This document shows positions 34,764-42,994 of a stretch of 64,000 nt of DNA, in pieces. The notes beneath the pieces are model-generated. The model had not been told where the DNA came from and searched no databases. It was given only the letters and a program-made list of their open reading frames with translations. Each line of letters begins with the position of its first letter. The stretch's first letter is position 1. The position numbers were made by a program, and so were the translations under genes. The DNA comes from a virus. The stretch spans positions 102,653-166,652 of the IMG/VR virus record IMGVR_UViG_3300025030_000004, one strand, 5' to 3'.

Positions 34764-34970
34764 ATGGCAAAAACAAAAGTTAAAACAATTGTAGGATATA
34801 CCATCCAAATCACTTGCTACACTGGCACTGAGCAAACACTACACACTATCAAGGATCTTAAGGCACACGGCAATATATATGAGACTCAAGAATATTACAC
34901 GGATAAATATCTGGCTAAAGGGTACGATAGAGTAAAACTAAATGTCATACAGGAGTTATACACAAAATAA
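34764..34970 (+). CDS. Small basic hypothetical protein
   Basis: 68 aa (MAKTKVKTIVGYTIQI...), Lys/Thr-rich. No family recognised. AAAGGAG site, own promoter and terminator. Confidence 0.6.
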   Translation: MAKTKVKTIVGYTIQITCYTGTEQTLHTIKDLKAHGNIYETQEYYTDKYLAKGYDRVKLNVIQELYTK

Positions 34971-34993
34971 AGTAAAAACCACTAAAAACTTCT

Positions 34994-35027
34994 AAGACTA
35001 GATAAAAATAATATCTAGTCTTTTTTC
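34994..35027 (+). terminator. Intrinsic terminator
   Basis: AAGACTAGA pairs with TCTAGTCTT, then T-run. Confidence 0.85.
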
Positions 35028-35287
35028 TTTCCTTATTCTGCCCTAAACTCAATTCCTCATTTTCAATCCTTCAATTACAAAATCACAGCCACAAAAAGGC
35101 CTCTCTAAGCGTTTTAAGCCTTCAGCCGGATATAATTCCATTCCAGACCTAATTTAAATAGCTTATAATCGATTTACATAAAATATACAGCTAATTCAAG
35201 CCAATTCTACTAAATTGTTTACATTTTAACTACAATAAAATAGGACTAAAAACATGCTATAAATGAGTTAAAAATAATAAATAATGC

Positions 35288-35316
35288 TTGACGTATTTAT
35301 TATTTTAGTTTAAAAT
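35288..35316 (+). promoter_or_regulatory. Promoter of a long leader RNA
   Basis: TTGACG, 17-bp spacer, TAAAAT. The next coding start is ~340 bp downstream. Confidence 0.7.
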
Positions 35317-35325
35317 AGACTCATA

Positions 35326-35630
35326 AAGCAAATACAGTCCAGCGTGACACAAGGAGGTGGTCAGACTCGTAAAAGCGAATAATAAATTCCCTCAAAGTTA
35401 ATGCCGGAGGGAAAAGGAAATCCTAGTCAGTTTTCCTTAAAAAATGGATGTTCTTTGATAACTTCATAAGAGACCAGTCACGCGAGTAGGCACTTTATAA
35501 TAAACATTAGAGTACATTTCACAGTGTATCCTCTGAGGATTATAAAGGAATCTGAAAAGCGAGAAAATTCACCGCGCAAGTGCATAGACTGGTAAAACTA
35601 GACTTTTTAGTCTAGCTTAAAGCATAGCAG
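35326..35630 (+). ncRNA. Candidate structured leader or small RNA
   Basis: No gene fits. Stems include TTCCCTC/GAGGGAA, AAGGAAA/TTTCCTT, ACCAGTC with GACTGGT enclosing GCACT/AGTGC, and CTAGACT tttt AGTCTAG near the 3' end. The ensemble, preceded by a promoter, suggests a structured RNA of ~290 nt or a long leader of the following gene. An AAGGAGGTG with a 14-codon ORF near 35350 may be a leader peptide. No known RNA family recognised. Confidence 0.45.
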
Positions 35631-35865
35631 CATACTTAATTAAAATTTGAGGAGTTGTTTTAAAATGGCAAAATTTAGAGGCATTATAACAGACCAACTC
35701 AAAACATTAGAGACTCGTAAAACTGGTTTTTATGATACATACAAAGAGGCACACGACAAAGCCGAAAAACTTTGCAAGAAAACTATGGGAGACCGTGGAC
35801 AAATTGAAGTTGAGGAAATAACCGAATAACATAACAAAACGCTATGCTTTAAGGCAGACTAAAAA
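35604..35865 (+). repeat. 25-nt inverted repeats flanking a small gene
   Basis: Left arm 35604-35628 and right arm 35841-35865 pair at 23 of 25 positions (13 bp, a 2x2 mismatch, then 10 bp). The gene at 35665-35829 lies in the loop. The right arm is preceded by CATAACA. Confidence 0.75.
35665..35829 (+). CDS. Small basic hypothetical protein
   Basis: 54 aa (MAKFRGIITDQLKTLETRKTG...), Lys/Asp/Glu-rich. Start chosen because AGGAG lies 10 nt upstream. Enclosed by long inverted repeats; no family recognised. TATAACA at 35685 falls inside. Confidence 0.6.
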   Translation: MAKFRGIITDQLKTLETRKTGFYDTYKEAHDKAEKLCKKTMGDRGQIEVEEITE

Positions 35866-36122
35866 TGTTTAGTTTAAATACTCTCTTTTGTAGGGTTATT
35901 AATCCCTTAAAAATCCTCATAAAACTTTAAGCATAACAAACTCATATTGTATCTAATATGTTTACATTCTAATTCCGCCGAATCTCTTATTAGGGTTGCC
36001 GAAAAGACAATAAGCGGATGATAGTAAACACTAAATATTAGATATAGAGTCACGTTATAATTAAAGATAATAAAAAGGATTATAACAGGGATTAAAAACA
36101 AACGAGAGTATATCTTTTTTAG

Positions 36123-36438
36123 TGCTTGCTTAGTAAAAAGGAGATTGATAACATGACTTATAACAAACTTTTAAATATCAATAAAAGTAAGGCCAGAAAA
36201 GAGGTTATTAAGATTTTTGGCGAAAGTTTTACAGAAAACTCAGCATATCACAAAATTTATGATATGAGTGAAAAAGAGTTTAGACTTGAATTTGTTACTT
36301 TAGATGATTTTATTAAAAATATTATTATTAAAGCTGAGTTCGCAGAAATGCCAGAAGCTGAAATACTCAAAGAGGCTTTTGATCATTTTAACGCGAATGA
36401 AGGATTATTCAATTCATTATTTTAAAAATAAGCAAGCA
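36123..36438 (+). repeat. 10-bp inverted repeats flanking a gene
   Basis: TGCTTGCTTA (36123-36132) and TAAGCAAGCA (36429-36438) enclose the gene at 36153-36425, again with a gene in the loop. Confidence 0.6.
36153..36425 (+). CDS. Hypothetical protein
   Basis: 90 aa, helical, Lys/Glu-rich (start ATG at 36153, AAGGAG upstream). Enclosed by complementary arms. No family recognised. Confidence 0.6.
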   Translation: MTYNKLLNINKSKARKEVIKIFGESFTENSAYHKIYDMSEKEFRLEFVTLDDFIKNIIIKAEFAEMPEAEILKEAFDHFNANEGLFNSLF

Positions 36439-36448
36439 AGCATTAACA

Positions 36449-36531
36449 AAGCTATACTTTCTATAGCTTAACCCAACGAAAAAGACATTTTATATGTCTT
36501 TTCTCTATTGTTTTAATTAGAACGATAGAGA
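36449..36531 (+). promoter_or_regulatory. Three consecutive hairpins
   Basis: AAGCTATA/TATAGCTT (36449-36469), AAAGACAT/ATGTCTTT followed by T-run (36481-36501, terminator), and TCTCTATTGTT/AACGATAGAGA (36502-36531, one G-U pair). Confidence 0.6.
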
Positions 36532-36556
36532 AAGGATATATAAAGGAGTGAATAAC

Positions 36557-36970
36557 ATGTCATATACTGCAATGCTTAAGAAGTGGGAAAGAGAGTCTAA
36601 AAAGAGATGGGAGCAGGATAGACAAGAAAGAAAAGCACAAAGGGAAAGAGCAGAGGTATTCAAGTTTGAAATATACCTTGCTAGGGAACGTCAAGAGAAG
36701 CAGGAACAAAAGGAAAGGGAAGAAAGACAAAAAAGGGTTATTGAAGCAAAAAATAATATTCTTTTAGCACTTCAGAAAAATAACCCTTTCAACTATTCTC
36801 AGTGGCTTATTATTTGGGATGTTCTAAACTATGATTATGATCAAATTTTAGTATCACTTAACAAAAGCAGAATAACAAAACTTGATATAACGGGAGCATT
36901 CGAGTATATCAAGAATTTTTCTCATGAGATTATATCAGATTATTGGGAAAAAGAATTATTAAGTGTATAA
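36557..36970 (+). CDS. Highly charged coiled-coil protein
   Basis: 137 aa from the ATG at 36557. Residues 8-65 are a dense Arg/Glu/Gln/Lys coiled coil (KKWERESKKRWEQDRQERK...), followed by a small helical domain (NPFNYSQWLIIWDVLNYDYD). AAGGAG ribosome site. No family recognised. Confidence 0.6.
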   Translation: MSYTAMLKKWERESKKRWEQDRQERKAQRERAEVFKFEIYLARERQEKQEQKEREERQKRVIEAKNNILLALQKNNPFNYSQWLIIWDVLNYDYDQILVSLNKSRITKLDITGAFEYIKNFSHEIISDYWEKELLSV

Positions 36971-36996
36971 TAATCCTTAACAAGTTGGTTGTAAGT

Positions 36997-37028
36997 GTAC
37001 ACCATGATCTTATAACAGGTTATGGTGT
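36997..37028 (+). promoter_or_regulatory. Hairpin with TTATAACA loop
   Basis: TACACCATGATC (36997-37008) pairs with GGTTATGGTGTA (37017-37028), 12 bp with two G-U pairs; loop TTATAACA. Confidence 0.65.
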
Positions 37029-37108
37029 ATAGTTGGGAATCAATTTAAAAAGAGTTTTGAGAAATGACAAAAGACACTATTCAAGAAAATAAAGGGAGGA
37101 AAATTAAA

Positions 37109-37543
37109 ATGACATTACAAGAAATCAACAACACTTTAAATTCTGGTGTACAATGTTTAGTAGGTAAGAAAATGGAATACGGAGAAATCCACGCAGAAGT
37201 ACATGATGTTATAGAGAGCTTAAATATTGGCCTACAATACTATGCTTGGGACATATCACCTAAAACTAATTATAGTCTGAATATTTTTTCTATAAAACTT
37301 GAAACCCTAGATGACGCAAGGAGCAAGCATAAACGAGTAGGAAAAATTCAGGCCATTAGTTTTACTCTTAATTTTCCTGAATTCGCTGAACTTACTATCT
37401 CAGAATTATTTGAACATCAAGAAAGAAACGAAAAACTACAGAATATTGAGTATATCAAAGAATCTATTGTAAAAAGAGAAAAGGAAATTGAAGAATTAAA
37501 AAGATCATTAATTGAGGCCGAAAACAAATTAAACAACCTTTAA
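37109..37543 (+). CDS. Hypothetical protein
   Basis: 144 aa from the ATG at 37109 (AAGGGAGG upstream), MTLQEINNTLNSGV..., ending in a Lys/Glu coiled coil (IVKREKEIEELKRSLIEAE). No family recognised. Confidence 0.6.
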   Translation: MTLQEINNTLNSGVQCLVGKKMEYGEIHAEVHDVIESLNIGLQYYAWDISPKTNYSLNIFSIKLETLDDARSKHKRVGKIQAISFTLNFPEFAELTISELFEHQERNEKLQNIEYIKESIVKREKEIEELKRSLIEAENKLNNL

Positions 37544-37564
37544 AATCATGTTTTGGTTGGATAT

Positions 37565-37596
37565 TGGATAATAGTCTATAACAGATTTATTATCCA
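37565..37596 (+). promoter_or_regulatory. Hairpin with TATAACA loop
   Basis: TGGATAATAGTC (37565-37576) pairs with GATTTATTATCCA (37584-37596) with one bulge; the loop is exactly TATAACA, closed by C-G. Confidence 0.65.
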
Positions 37597-37634
37597 GTTT
37601 CGAGTCAAAATAACTAATCAAAGGAGTTGGAACA

Positions 37635-38006
37635 ATGGACTTAATCAAAAAATCTTTTAAAATCAATAACGTTCTTTTTTCAATAATCGAAAGCAGAGAA
37701 TACAATCTAATTAGTAATCATCCAAAGTATGATAACTATAGTCAACCACAAAAGGAGGTTCTAAAAACTGTATTGATACCGAAAATAAAAAATGTCATAG
37801 CGGAGCTAATAAGCAATAACAGGGACTACGAGTGTATCAAGTTAGAAAGTTTAAAAAGCAAGTATACAAAGACTGAGAAAAGTATAACAATTGACTTTGT
37901 ATATAATGACAAAAGGGAAAATGTCTATATTATTGCTAAAATATTTGATAATTTTAAACATGATTTATGGAATTCATTACTTGAATATAGACTATATGTA
38001 GCATAA
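37635..38006 (+). CDS. Hypothetical protein
   Basis: 123 aa (MDLIKKSFKINNVLF...), with an alpha/beta pattern ending in YRLYVA. No family recognised. AAAGGAG site. A TATAACA (37883) is inside. Confidence 0.6.
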   Translation: MDLIKKSFKINNVLFSIIESREYNLISNHPKYDNYSQPQKEVLKTVLIPKIKNVIAELISNNRDYECIKLESLKSKYTKTEKSITIDFVYNDKRENVYIIAKIFDNFKHDLWNSLLEYRLYVA

Positions 38007-38048
38007 ACAGTAACACAAACAGTATAAGAAATGGAAAATAATAATTTA

Positions 38049-38072
38049 GGGAATTACACTTAATTCCCTTTT
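38049..38072 (+). terminator. Intrinsic terminator
   Basis: GGGAATT/AATTCCC then TTTT; ends the 37635-38006 transcript. Confidence 0.7.
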
Positions 38073-38124
38073 AAGTCTATAACAATTAGAGTATAATAGT
38101 TCTAAGGGTTGTGGACTTAAAAGG
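38067..38124 (+). promoter_or_regulatory. 11-bp inverted repeat with TATAACA
   Basis: CCTTTTAAGTC (38067-38077) pairs with GACTTAAAAGG (38114-38124). TATAACA starts right after the left arm; a TATAAT lies in the loop. It overlaps the terminator's right arm. Confidence 0.65.
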
Positions 38125-38207
38125 TTGTTTAGGGTATAACAATCAACCTATAACAAAGCATAACAAGAACCTCCAAACATCGAGAGTAAAAAGAGGAGCG
38201 TGTAAAA

Positions 38208-38444
38208 ATGAAAAGCGAAACAATTAGAACAAGATTAGAAAGTCAATATTACATCATTACTACAGATGAACTTATGGAAAGGTTTTATAAAGAGTTCGAT
38301 TCCCTCCAAGATGCTTATAAGTATGGATTAAAATTAATCAAAGATGTCAAAGCGGTCAACATTGAATTAGAAATTAATGTAATTAATACAAGTGATGACT
38401 CTAATTCTAATGTCGTAAGAAATGAAACCATCTATCTTAAATAA
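38208..38444 (+). CDS. Small hypothetical protein
   Basis: 78 aa (MKSETIRTRLESQYY...), helix then beta strands. GAGGAG ribosome site. No family recognised. Confidence 0.6.
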   Translation: MKSETIRTRLESQYYIITTDELMERFYKEFDSLQDAYKYGLKLIKDVKAVNIELEINVINTSDDSNSNVVRNETIYLK

Positions 38445-38497
38445 CAATCCCATGAATCACGAATTTTATTTGCCGAATATGAAGGGAAGTTTTAAAA

Positions 38498-38746
38498 ATG
38501 AAACAAATGAGCATTAAACAACTTCAAAGTATTTCTTATTCACCTATTAAAGATGATTCTCTATTTGTTGAAGTTTTCAAGGGAAAAGGATTAAGCACAA
38601 ACGACGAATTAAAAACAGGTATGTACAATGAATGGAATGAAAAAAGAATCAAAAGAGCTTTTAATTTTGGCAATGGTACATTAAAAGACTTTCATAATTA
38701 TGTTAGAGATAATACTAAATATGCTGAATTTATTCAATTAGTATAA
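38498..38746 (+). CDS. Small hypothetical protein
   Basis: 82 aa (MKQMSIKQLQSISYSP...); no family recognised. Preceded by GAAGGGAAG. Short gap to neighbours. Confidence 0.6.
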   Translation: MKQMSIKQLQSISYSPIKDDSLFVEVFKGKGLSTNDELKTGMYNEWNEKRIKRAFNFGNGTLKDFHNYVRDNTKYAEFIQLV

Positions 38747-38794
38747 CCCTTCGAAATCCAGTTTTTATACTTATTATGAAAGGATGTTTTAAGA

Positions 38795-38971
38795 ATGGCA
38801 AAAACTAAAGAAGAACTAAAAGAAGAACTTGAAGAAGCCCAGGAGAACGCGAACACACTTAAGGAGGAAATGGAGGATCTAAAAGAACAACTTGACAACG
38901 CAAAAGGAGACTATAGAGAAGCAATGGAGGAAATCAAAGCAATAAAGGCAGAACTAAAAAATTTAAAATAA
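38795..38971 (+). CDS. 58-aa coiled-coil protein
   Basis: MAKTKEELKEELEEAQENAN followed by two more heptad-rich turns ending AELKNLK; the whole protein is one acidic coiled coil. AAAGGATG site. Probably a multimerising small phage protein. Confidence 0.6.
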   Translation: MAKTKEELKEELEEAQENANTLKEEMEDLKEQLDNAKGDYREAMEEIKAIKAELKNLK

Positions 38972-39009
38972 ACCGAATAAAACCCAACATTCATAGGTGT
39001 ATGTTCTCT

Positions 39010-39055
39010 AAGTCGTTTTAGCTATAACACATATAACACAATGTTAAAACGACTT
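39010..39055 (+). promoter_or_regulatory. 13-bp hairpin with two ATAACA in the loop
   Basis: AAGTCGTTTTAGC (39010-39022) pairs with GTTAAAACGACTT (39043-39055), one G-U pair. Loop starts TATAACA and holds a second TATAACA. AGAGTGT/ACACTCT hairpin follows (39058-39079). Confidence 0.65.
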
Positions 39056-39109
39056 GAAGAGTGTAAACTTTGACACTCTATAATAAAATCAAGAAAGAGG
39101 TCATGTAAA

Positions 39110-39964
39110 ATGTACAATTCCACATCAACCATTAATCAAGCGTTAACCCTATCTAAACTCAACCAACTTGCTCCTTCAGTTTTTTCCAGTTCTGCCCGTG
39201 ATGGATTATCAACCAAATATAATTTTATTCCCACTGTTCAAGTCGTAAAAGAAATGGAAAAAGAAGGATGGCTCCCAGTTAAGGCAATTGAGTCAAGAAC
39301 ACGGAACGAACAAAATCAAGGTTATCAAAAGCATATGGTCAGATTTAGAAATTTCAATGAACAAGTTGAAAATAAGTTAATGGTAGGAGACACTTTTGTT
39401 GAACTTGTTCTAACTAATAGTCATAATGGTCTTTCCTCATTTGTTTTCAATTGTGGCCTTTTCCGACTAGCTTGCTCAAATGGTATGGTTGTCTCAGAAT
39501 CATCCTTCGATACTGCCCGAATTCGCCATAACAGCTATGAAGCGACACAAGTAATAGACATATGTGGAGAAACAGTGAAAAAAGCTCCTCAAATAACTGG
39601 AGCGGTCGAAACGATGAAAAGTATAGAATTAAGTCCAGTTGAGCAGTTAATATTTGCGAATGCAGCAAAACCTTTACGTTTTGATAAACCAAATGAAATT
39701 GAATCAGAGCGAATTCTCTTACCTCATCGTATGGTAGATAAGGGCAATGACTTATGGAAAACTTTTAACCGCACACAAGAGAACTTAATCAAAGGGAATG
39801 TAAGATATGACAGACGCGACGAGAACGGACGTTACCAAGGCCGAAGTCACACAAGAGAAGTAAAGGCAATTGATAACAATCTCAAATTAAATCAGGCATT
39901 ATGGACGCTTGCCGAAGAAATGGCAAAACTGAAAACTGGTAATAGTACCATGGCAGCACGTTAA
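39110..39964 (+). CDS. DUF932 family protein
   Basis: 284 aa. Matches the DUF932/TIGR03299 pattern: N-terminal SSARDGLSTKYNFIPTVQVV, central LVLTNSHNGLSSFVFNCGLFRLACSNGMVV and C-terminal RTQENLIKGNVRYD. These proteins are common in phages and plasmids; role unknown, often near anti-restriction or recombination genes. AAAGAGGTC ribosome site. Confidence 0.85.
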   Translation: MYNSTSTINQALTLSKLNQLAPSVFSSSARDGLSTKYNFIPTVQVVKEMEKEGWLPVKAIESRTRNEQNQGYQKHMVRFRNFNEQVENKLMVGDTFVELVLTNSHNGLSSFVFNCGLFRLACSNGMVVSESSFDTARIRHNSYEATQVIDICGETVKKAPQITGAVETMKSIELSPVEQLIFANAAKPLRFDKPNEIESERILLPHRMVDKGNDLWKTFNRTQENLIKGNVRYDRRDENGRYQGRSHTREVKAIDNNLKLNQALWTLAEEMAKLKTGNSTMAAR

Positions 39965-39999
39965 TACATAGCATTAAGTTAATCGAGTATCCTTTAACA

Positions 40000-40038
40000 G
40001 TACACTATACTAATATAATAAACGTTGGTATAGTGTAC
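40000..40038 (+). promoter_or_regulatory. 11-bp inverted repeat
   Basis: GTACACTATAC (40000-40010) pairs perfectly with GTATAGTGTAC (40028-40038); TTAACA just before the left arm, TATAAT in the loop, TATAACA at 40067. Confidence 0.6.
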
Positions 40039-40093
40039 AAATTAAAAGGTATTTTATTAATATCTTTATAACAAATTAAGGAGTGAATTACAT

Positions 40094-40867
40094 ATGTCAA
40101 AACATTATGTCAAAAACCTTGAAACTGGCAAAATTGAACTTCATTTTTCAAAATCTGAATATCAAGCCTTATCCGACGAACTAAAAAAAGAATTAAAAAG
40201 ATCATATCTTTTTAGTGGCACGTCAAAAGCTTGGGTATCTCGTTCAATCCATAACCAATGGGGAGCAATTGAGACAGCAAAAAAACTAGGATTCATAGAA
40301 GAAAAAAAAATAGGCGAACGTCTAAGTTATGAAGAACAATTAGAACGCAAACAAGAAAAAGCAGAACACAGAGCAGACAGATATGACCAATATGCTGAAA
40401 ATGCGAATAACAGAGGCAAGGCAATGCAATCTGAATTAGAAAAATATCGGGGAGACATTGCTTTCCACACTCAACCTATTATTTCCGGTCATGCAGGATC
40501 TCAGGCATTCGGAAGACGTAGACAAAAAATCTATGACAGATATCACAAAGGATTCGAGGAATACCGAAAAAGCGAATATTTTCAAGATAGAGCAGAAACA
40601 GCAAGACAAACTGCTAATGCCACACAATTGAAAAATCCAATATACTTGAATAATAGGATTGAAGAGTGCAACAAAAGTATTAGAAAATTAGAAAAGAACT
40701 TAGTATATTATGACGATATTTTATACAAAAAAAATAATAATGAAGAGATTTCTAGTTTCTATCAAGAGAAAACAGCCGAACAGATACAAGGTTATTTGAA
40801 TGACACTATTGACAAAATTGAATGGCAAATGGATAAACTTGCATTTTTGCAAAATTGCATGGATTAA
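40094..40867 (+). CDS. DUF3560-like hypothetical phage/plasmid protein
   Basis: 257 aa. Its middle resembles DUF3560-type proteins: RKQEKAEHRADRYDQYAENA, IISGHAGSQAFGRRRQKIYDR, then long coiled coil (NRIEECNKSIRKLEKNL). Such proteins occur beside ArdC-like and DUF932 genes on mobile elements. Function unknown. Confidence 0.65.
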   Translation: MSKHYVKNLETGKIELHFSKSEYQALSDELKKELKRSYLFSGTSKAWVSRSIHNQWGAIETAKKLGFIEEKKIGERLSYEEQLERKQEKAEHRADRYDQYAENANNRGKAMQSELEKYRGDIAFHTQPIISGHAGSQAFGRRRQKIYDRYHKGFEEYRKSEYFQDRAETARQTANATQLKNPIYLNNRIEECNKSIRKLEKNLVYYDDILYKKNNNEEISSFYQEKTAEQIQGYLNDTIDKIEWQMDKLAFLQNCMD

Positions 40868-40900
40868 ATTAAAATTGCCCTAGAGGAAAGCGGTGAAAAA

Positions 40901-41362
40901 ATGTATAACAAAGAGGATATTAAGCAGGGATATTTATTCCGGTGTTATCGTTTTAATTCTTGGGCAAGAGTTATTCGAGTTAATCCTAAGACCATAACAG
41001 CCGTATATATTGAACATCCACTAACTGGACATGATGCCTCTTGTCCGTATGCCGAAATCAAGGAAATAAAAATACCTGAAGATTGGAAAGATGAAAAGGA
41101 AGTAAAAACAGAAAATCCTTTTAAGATTGGTGATATTGTTTGCAAACACAGACCGGCCGATAATAGTATTTACAGAGCTTTCCAAATTGTTAAAACCACA
41201 GAAAAATCTGTAACCATTCAAAGGATTGAAGTAATAGACCATAAACCTGTTAAGGATATTTTTATCGGCGATAAGCAAGAAAGAAAACAAGTTAAAAAAG
41301 ATAGACAGGGAAATTTCGTATTAAATCATGATGATTGGTATCTATACAAATATACAGCATAA
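40901..41362 (+). CDS. Hypothetical protein
   Basis: 153 aa, beta-rich with two similar small barrels: one near residues 8-50 (GYLFRCYRFNSWARVI) and one near 75-110 (IGDIVCKHRPADNSIYRAFQIV). No family recognised. GAGGAAAG upstream. Confidence 0.6.
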   Translation: MYNKEDIKQGYLFRCYRFNSWARVIRVNPKTITAVYIEHPLTGHDASCPYAEIKEIKIPEDWKDEKEVKTENPFKIGDIVCKHRPADNSIYRAFQIVKTTEKSVTIQRIEVIDHKPVKDIFIGDKQERKQVKKDRQGNFVLNHDDWYLYKYTA

Positions 41363-41381
41363 GGGACTATAACAAAGTCCC
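41363..41381 (+). promoter_or_regulatory. Short hairpin with TATAACA loop
   Basis: GGGAC/GTCCC closed around TATAACAAA. Confidence 0.55.
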
Positions 41382-41402
41382 TTCCCTAATACAGCCTACT
41401 TA

Positions 41403-41551
41403 CAACATATCATTTTCAATTATGGACAGTTGACGAAAAAAGAAATACTATTGAATGTATTGATACTAGACACACAAGAAAAGAGATGATAAAAGACATA
41501 GAAAATGGTATTATAAAGATGCCTGAAATTGTAATTAATAATACTGATTAA
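41403..41551 (+). pseudogene. Possible remnant ORF without start
   Basis: An open frame ending at 41551 reads TYHFQLWTVDEKRNT... KDIENGIIKMPEIVINNTD but has no start codon or ribosome site. Probably a decayed small gene, or no gene at all. Confidence 0.25.
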
Positions 41552-41566
41552 TTTTAGGTTGAAATC

Positions 41567-41608
41567 TGAAGCATAGAATATCTATAACAATAACCCTTCT
41601 ATGTTTCG
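41567..41608 (+). promoter_or_regulatory. 12-bp hairpin with TATAACA in loop
   Basis: TGAAGCATAGAA (41567-41578) pairs with TTCTATGTTTCG (41597-41608), two G-U pairs; loop tatctataacaataaccc. Confidence 0.65.
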
Positions 41609-41647
41609 ACTTGAGTCTAAAAATTAATTAAGAAAGAGGGTATAAAA

Positions 41648-42112
41648 ATGTTTGAAAAAATTAATTGGGTAAAAATCATGGAAGACAACCGCGAATCAAT
41701 TGAGGAAACCATCAGAGAAGCAAAGAAAGAAACATATAACACTATGCAAGGATGGCACTATGACGTAGAAATCAATGAAAAAGGCGAATCATGGACTAGT
41801 GGTCCTCATTCCAATTCTCAGTCTATGTCGAGCTATAAAGGCGAAACATATATTGTATGTTCACTTAAATCATGGAGCGCAGACTATTATGATGTTCGTG
41901 ATTATATCAGATATGACAAGGAATTAAATGATGAATTTTTAGTACAAAAAGAAAATGAAGATGGTTATGACTCTGAATACGAGTTTATCGAAAATATCCA
42001 TCCTGAAAAATTGGATGAGTGGACAGAAGATGAAAAAGAAGCAGAATTGAGTGAATTCGATCCTAGTGAATTGCTTGACAGGGCAATCCAAGAAGAAAAA
42101 TGGTCTGTTTGA
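41648..42112 (+). CDS. Acidic hypothetical protein
   Basis: 154 aa, strongly acidic in the C-terminal half (DELDEWTEDEKEAELSEFD-like stretch). AAAGAGGG upstream. No family recognised; an acidic inhibitor or DNA mimic is only a possibility. Confidence 0.6.
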   Translation: MFEKINWVKIMEDNRESIEETIREAKKETYNTMQGWHYDVEINEKGESWTSGPHSNSQSMSSYKGETYIVCSLKSWSADYYDVRDYIRYDKELNDEFLVQKENEDGYDSEYEFIENIHPEKLDEWTEDEKEAELSEFDPSELLDRAIQEEKWSV

Positions 42113-42131
42113 TTAATTTTACTTGGAGAAT

Positions 42132-42171
42132 AGGCAATAACAGCGAACCACTATAACAGCAGGTATTGCCT
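42132..42171 (+). promoter_or_regulatory. 8-bp hairpin with CTATAACAGC in loop
   Basis: AGGCAATA (42132-42139) pairs with TATTGCCT (42164-42171). Confidence 0.6.
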
Positions 42172-42213
42172 TCCTTTCGAGGTAAAGTTGATTAAATATG
42201 AGGAGTGGGAAGA

Positions 42214-42441
42214 ATGGAATTTGAAAAGAATGAGAATATTATTCAAGGGTTTTCAGAAGGGAGAAGAGAATTTTATATTCAAATCTTAGAAAAAGGTTAT
42301 AATTGTATTTCTCTTAACATCAATGGAGTAAAAGAAAAATCTGAATTCTGCTATATTCCCGAACAAGTTTTAAAATGGGCTGAAAAATTTTGTTTATATA
42401 TCAGTGATGAAGAATATGAGAAATTAGAACGATTGCTTTAA
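42214..42441 (+). CDS. Small hypothetical protein
   Basis: 75 aa from ATG at 42214 (MEFEKNENIIQGF...), AGGAGTGG upstream. No family recognised. Confidence 0.6.
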   Translation: MEFEKNENIIQGFSEGRREFYIQILEKGYNCISLNINGVKEKSEFCYIPEQVLKWAEKFCLYISDEEYEKLERLL

Positions 42442-42505
42442 ATCGAGTTTGCCGAAAAAGATGCCGAGAAAAGAACTAAAAGACATCTTAATGCTTATGG
42501 TTTCT

Positions 42506-42525
42506 AGGGCAGTCAATGCCCTTTA
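42506..42525 (+). terminator. Intrinsic terminator
   Basis: AGGGCA gtcaa TGCCCT then TTAAAT; weak U-run. Confidence 0.55.
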
Positions 42526-42531
42526 AATCAT

Positions 42532-42575
42532 CCAAATCTACATAACAATCATAACAGCACCATTGTAGAGGTTGG
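42532..42575 (+). promoter_or_regulatory. Hairpin with ATAACA repeats in loop
   Basis: CCAAATCTACA (42532-42542) pairs with TGTAGAGGTTGG (42564-42575) with a small bulge; loop holds CATAACAG and ATAACAATC. Confidence 0.55.
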
Positions 42576-42630
42576 AGAATTTAGAGGATGTTGAATCCTA
42601 AAATAAAGTGAGTGAAAGGATGATTAAATT

Positions 42631-42867
42631 ATGCCAAATATGAGTTATTGCAGATTCGAGAATACACTAATAGATGTCAATGATTGTATAAATGCCTTAG
42701 AGGAAAGAAATATCTCTTCAAATAGAGAGAAAAGCAAAGCAAGTAAAATGCTAACGTCAATCTGTAAATTCTTAGTGGTTGAAGGAATTATTGATAATTA
42801 TGATCAAGATATTATCAATGGACTTATTGAAGTGTGCGGAGAACAAGAAGATGAGGAAGACGAATAA
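42631..42867 (+). CDS. Small acidic hypothetical protein
   Basis: 78 aa (MPNMSYCRFENTLIDV...), acidic tail. The start MPNMSYCRFENT matches a very common small phage/plasmid family with that N-terminus; function unknown. GAAAGGATG site. Confidence 0.6.
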   Translation: MPNMSYCRFENTLIDVNDCINALEERNISSNREKSKASKMLTSICKFLVVEGIIDNYDQDIINGLIEVCGEQEDEEDE

Positions 42868-42873
42868 ATCATA

Positions 42874-42893
42874 GGGAATATTAATTCCCTTTT
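42874..42893 (+). terminator. Intrinsic terminator
   Basis: GGGAAT/ATTCCC then TTTT. Confidence 0.7.
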
Positions 42894-42951
42894 GAATAAT
42901 CCTGTAAACGCTATAACAGCACACTATAAACCCTTGCAGGATGTTCAAAAG
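42889..42951 (+). promoter_or_regulatory. 14-bp interrupted hairpin with CTATAACAGC loop
   Basis: CTTTTGAA..ATCCTG (42889-42904) pairs with CAGGAT.TTCAAAAG (42937-42951). The left arm overlaps the terminator, so the two folds are mutually exclusive in RNA. Confidence 0.65.
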
Positions 42952-42994
42952 AGTGTTAAATACTCTAAATATAATTAATTGGAGGAATGGACAA

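Noticed and set aside
35326-35630. tmRNA, 6S RNA or RNase P RNA
   Set aside because: No tag ORF of tmRNA type, no 6S-like long duplex and no RNase P core motifs.
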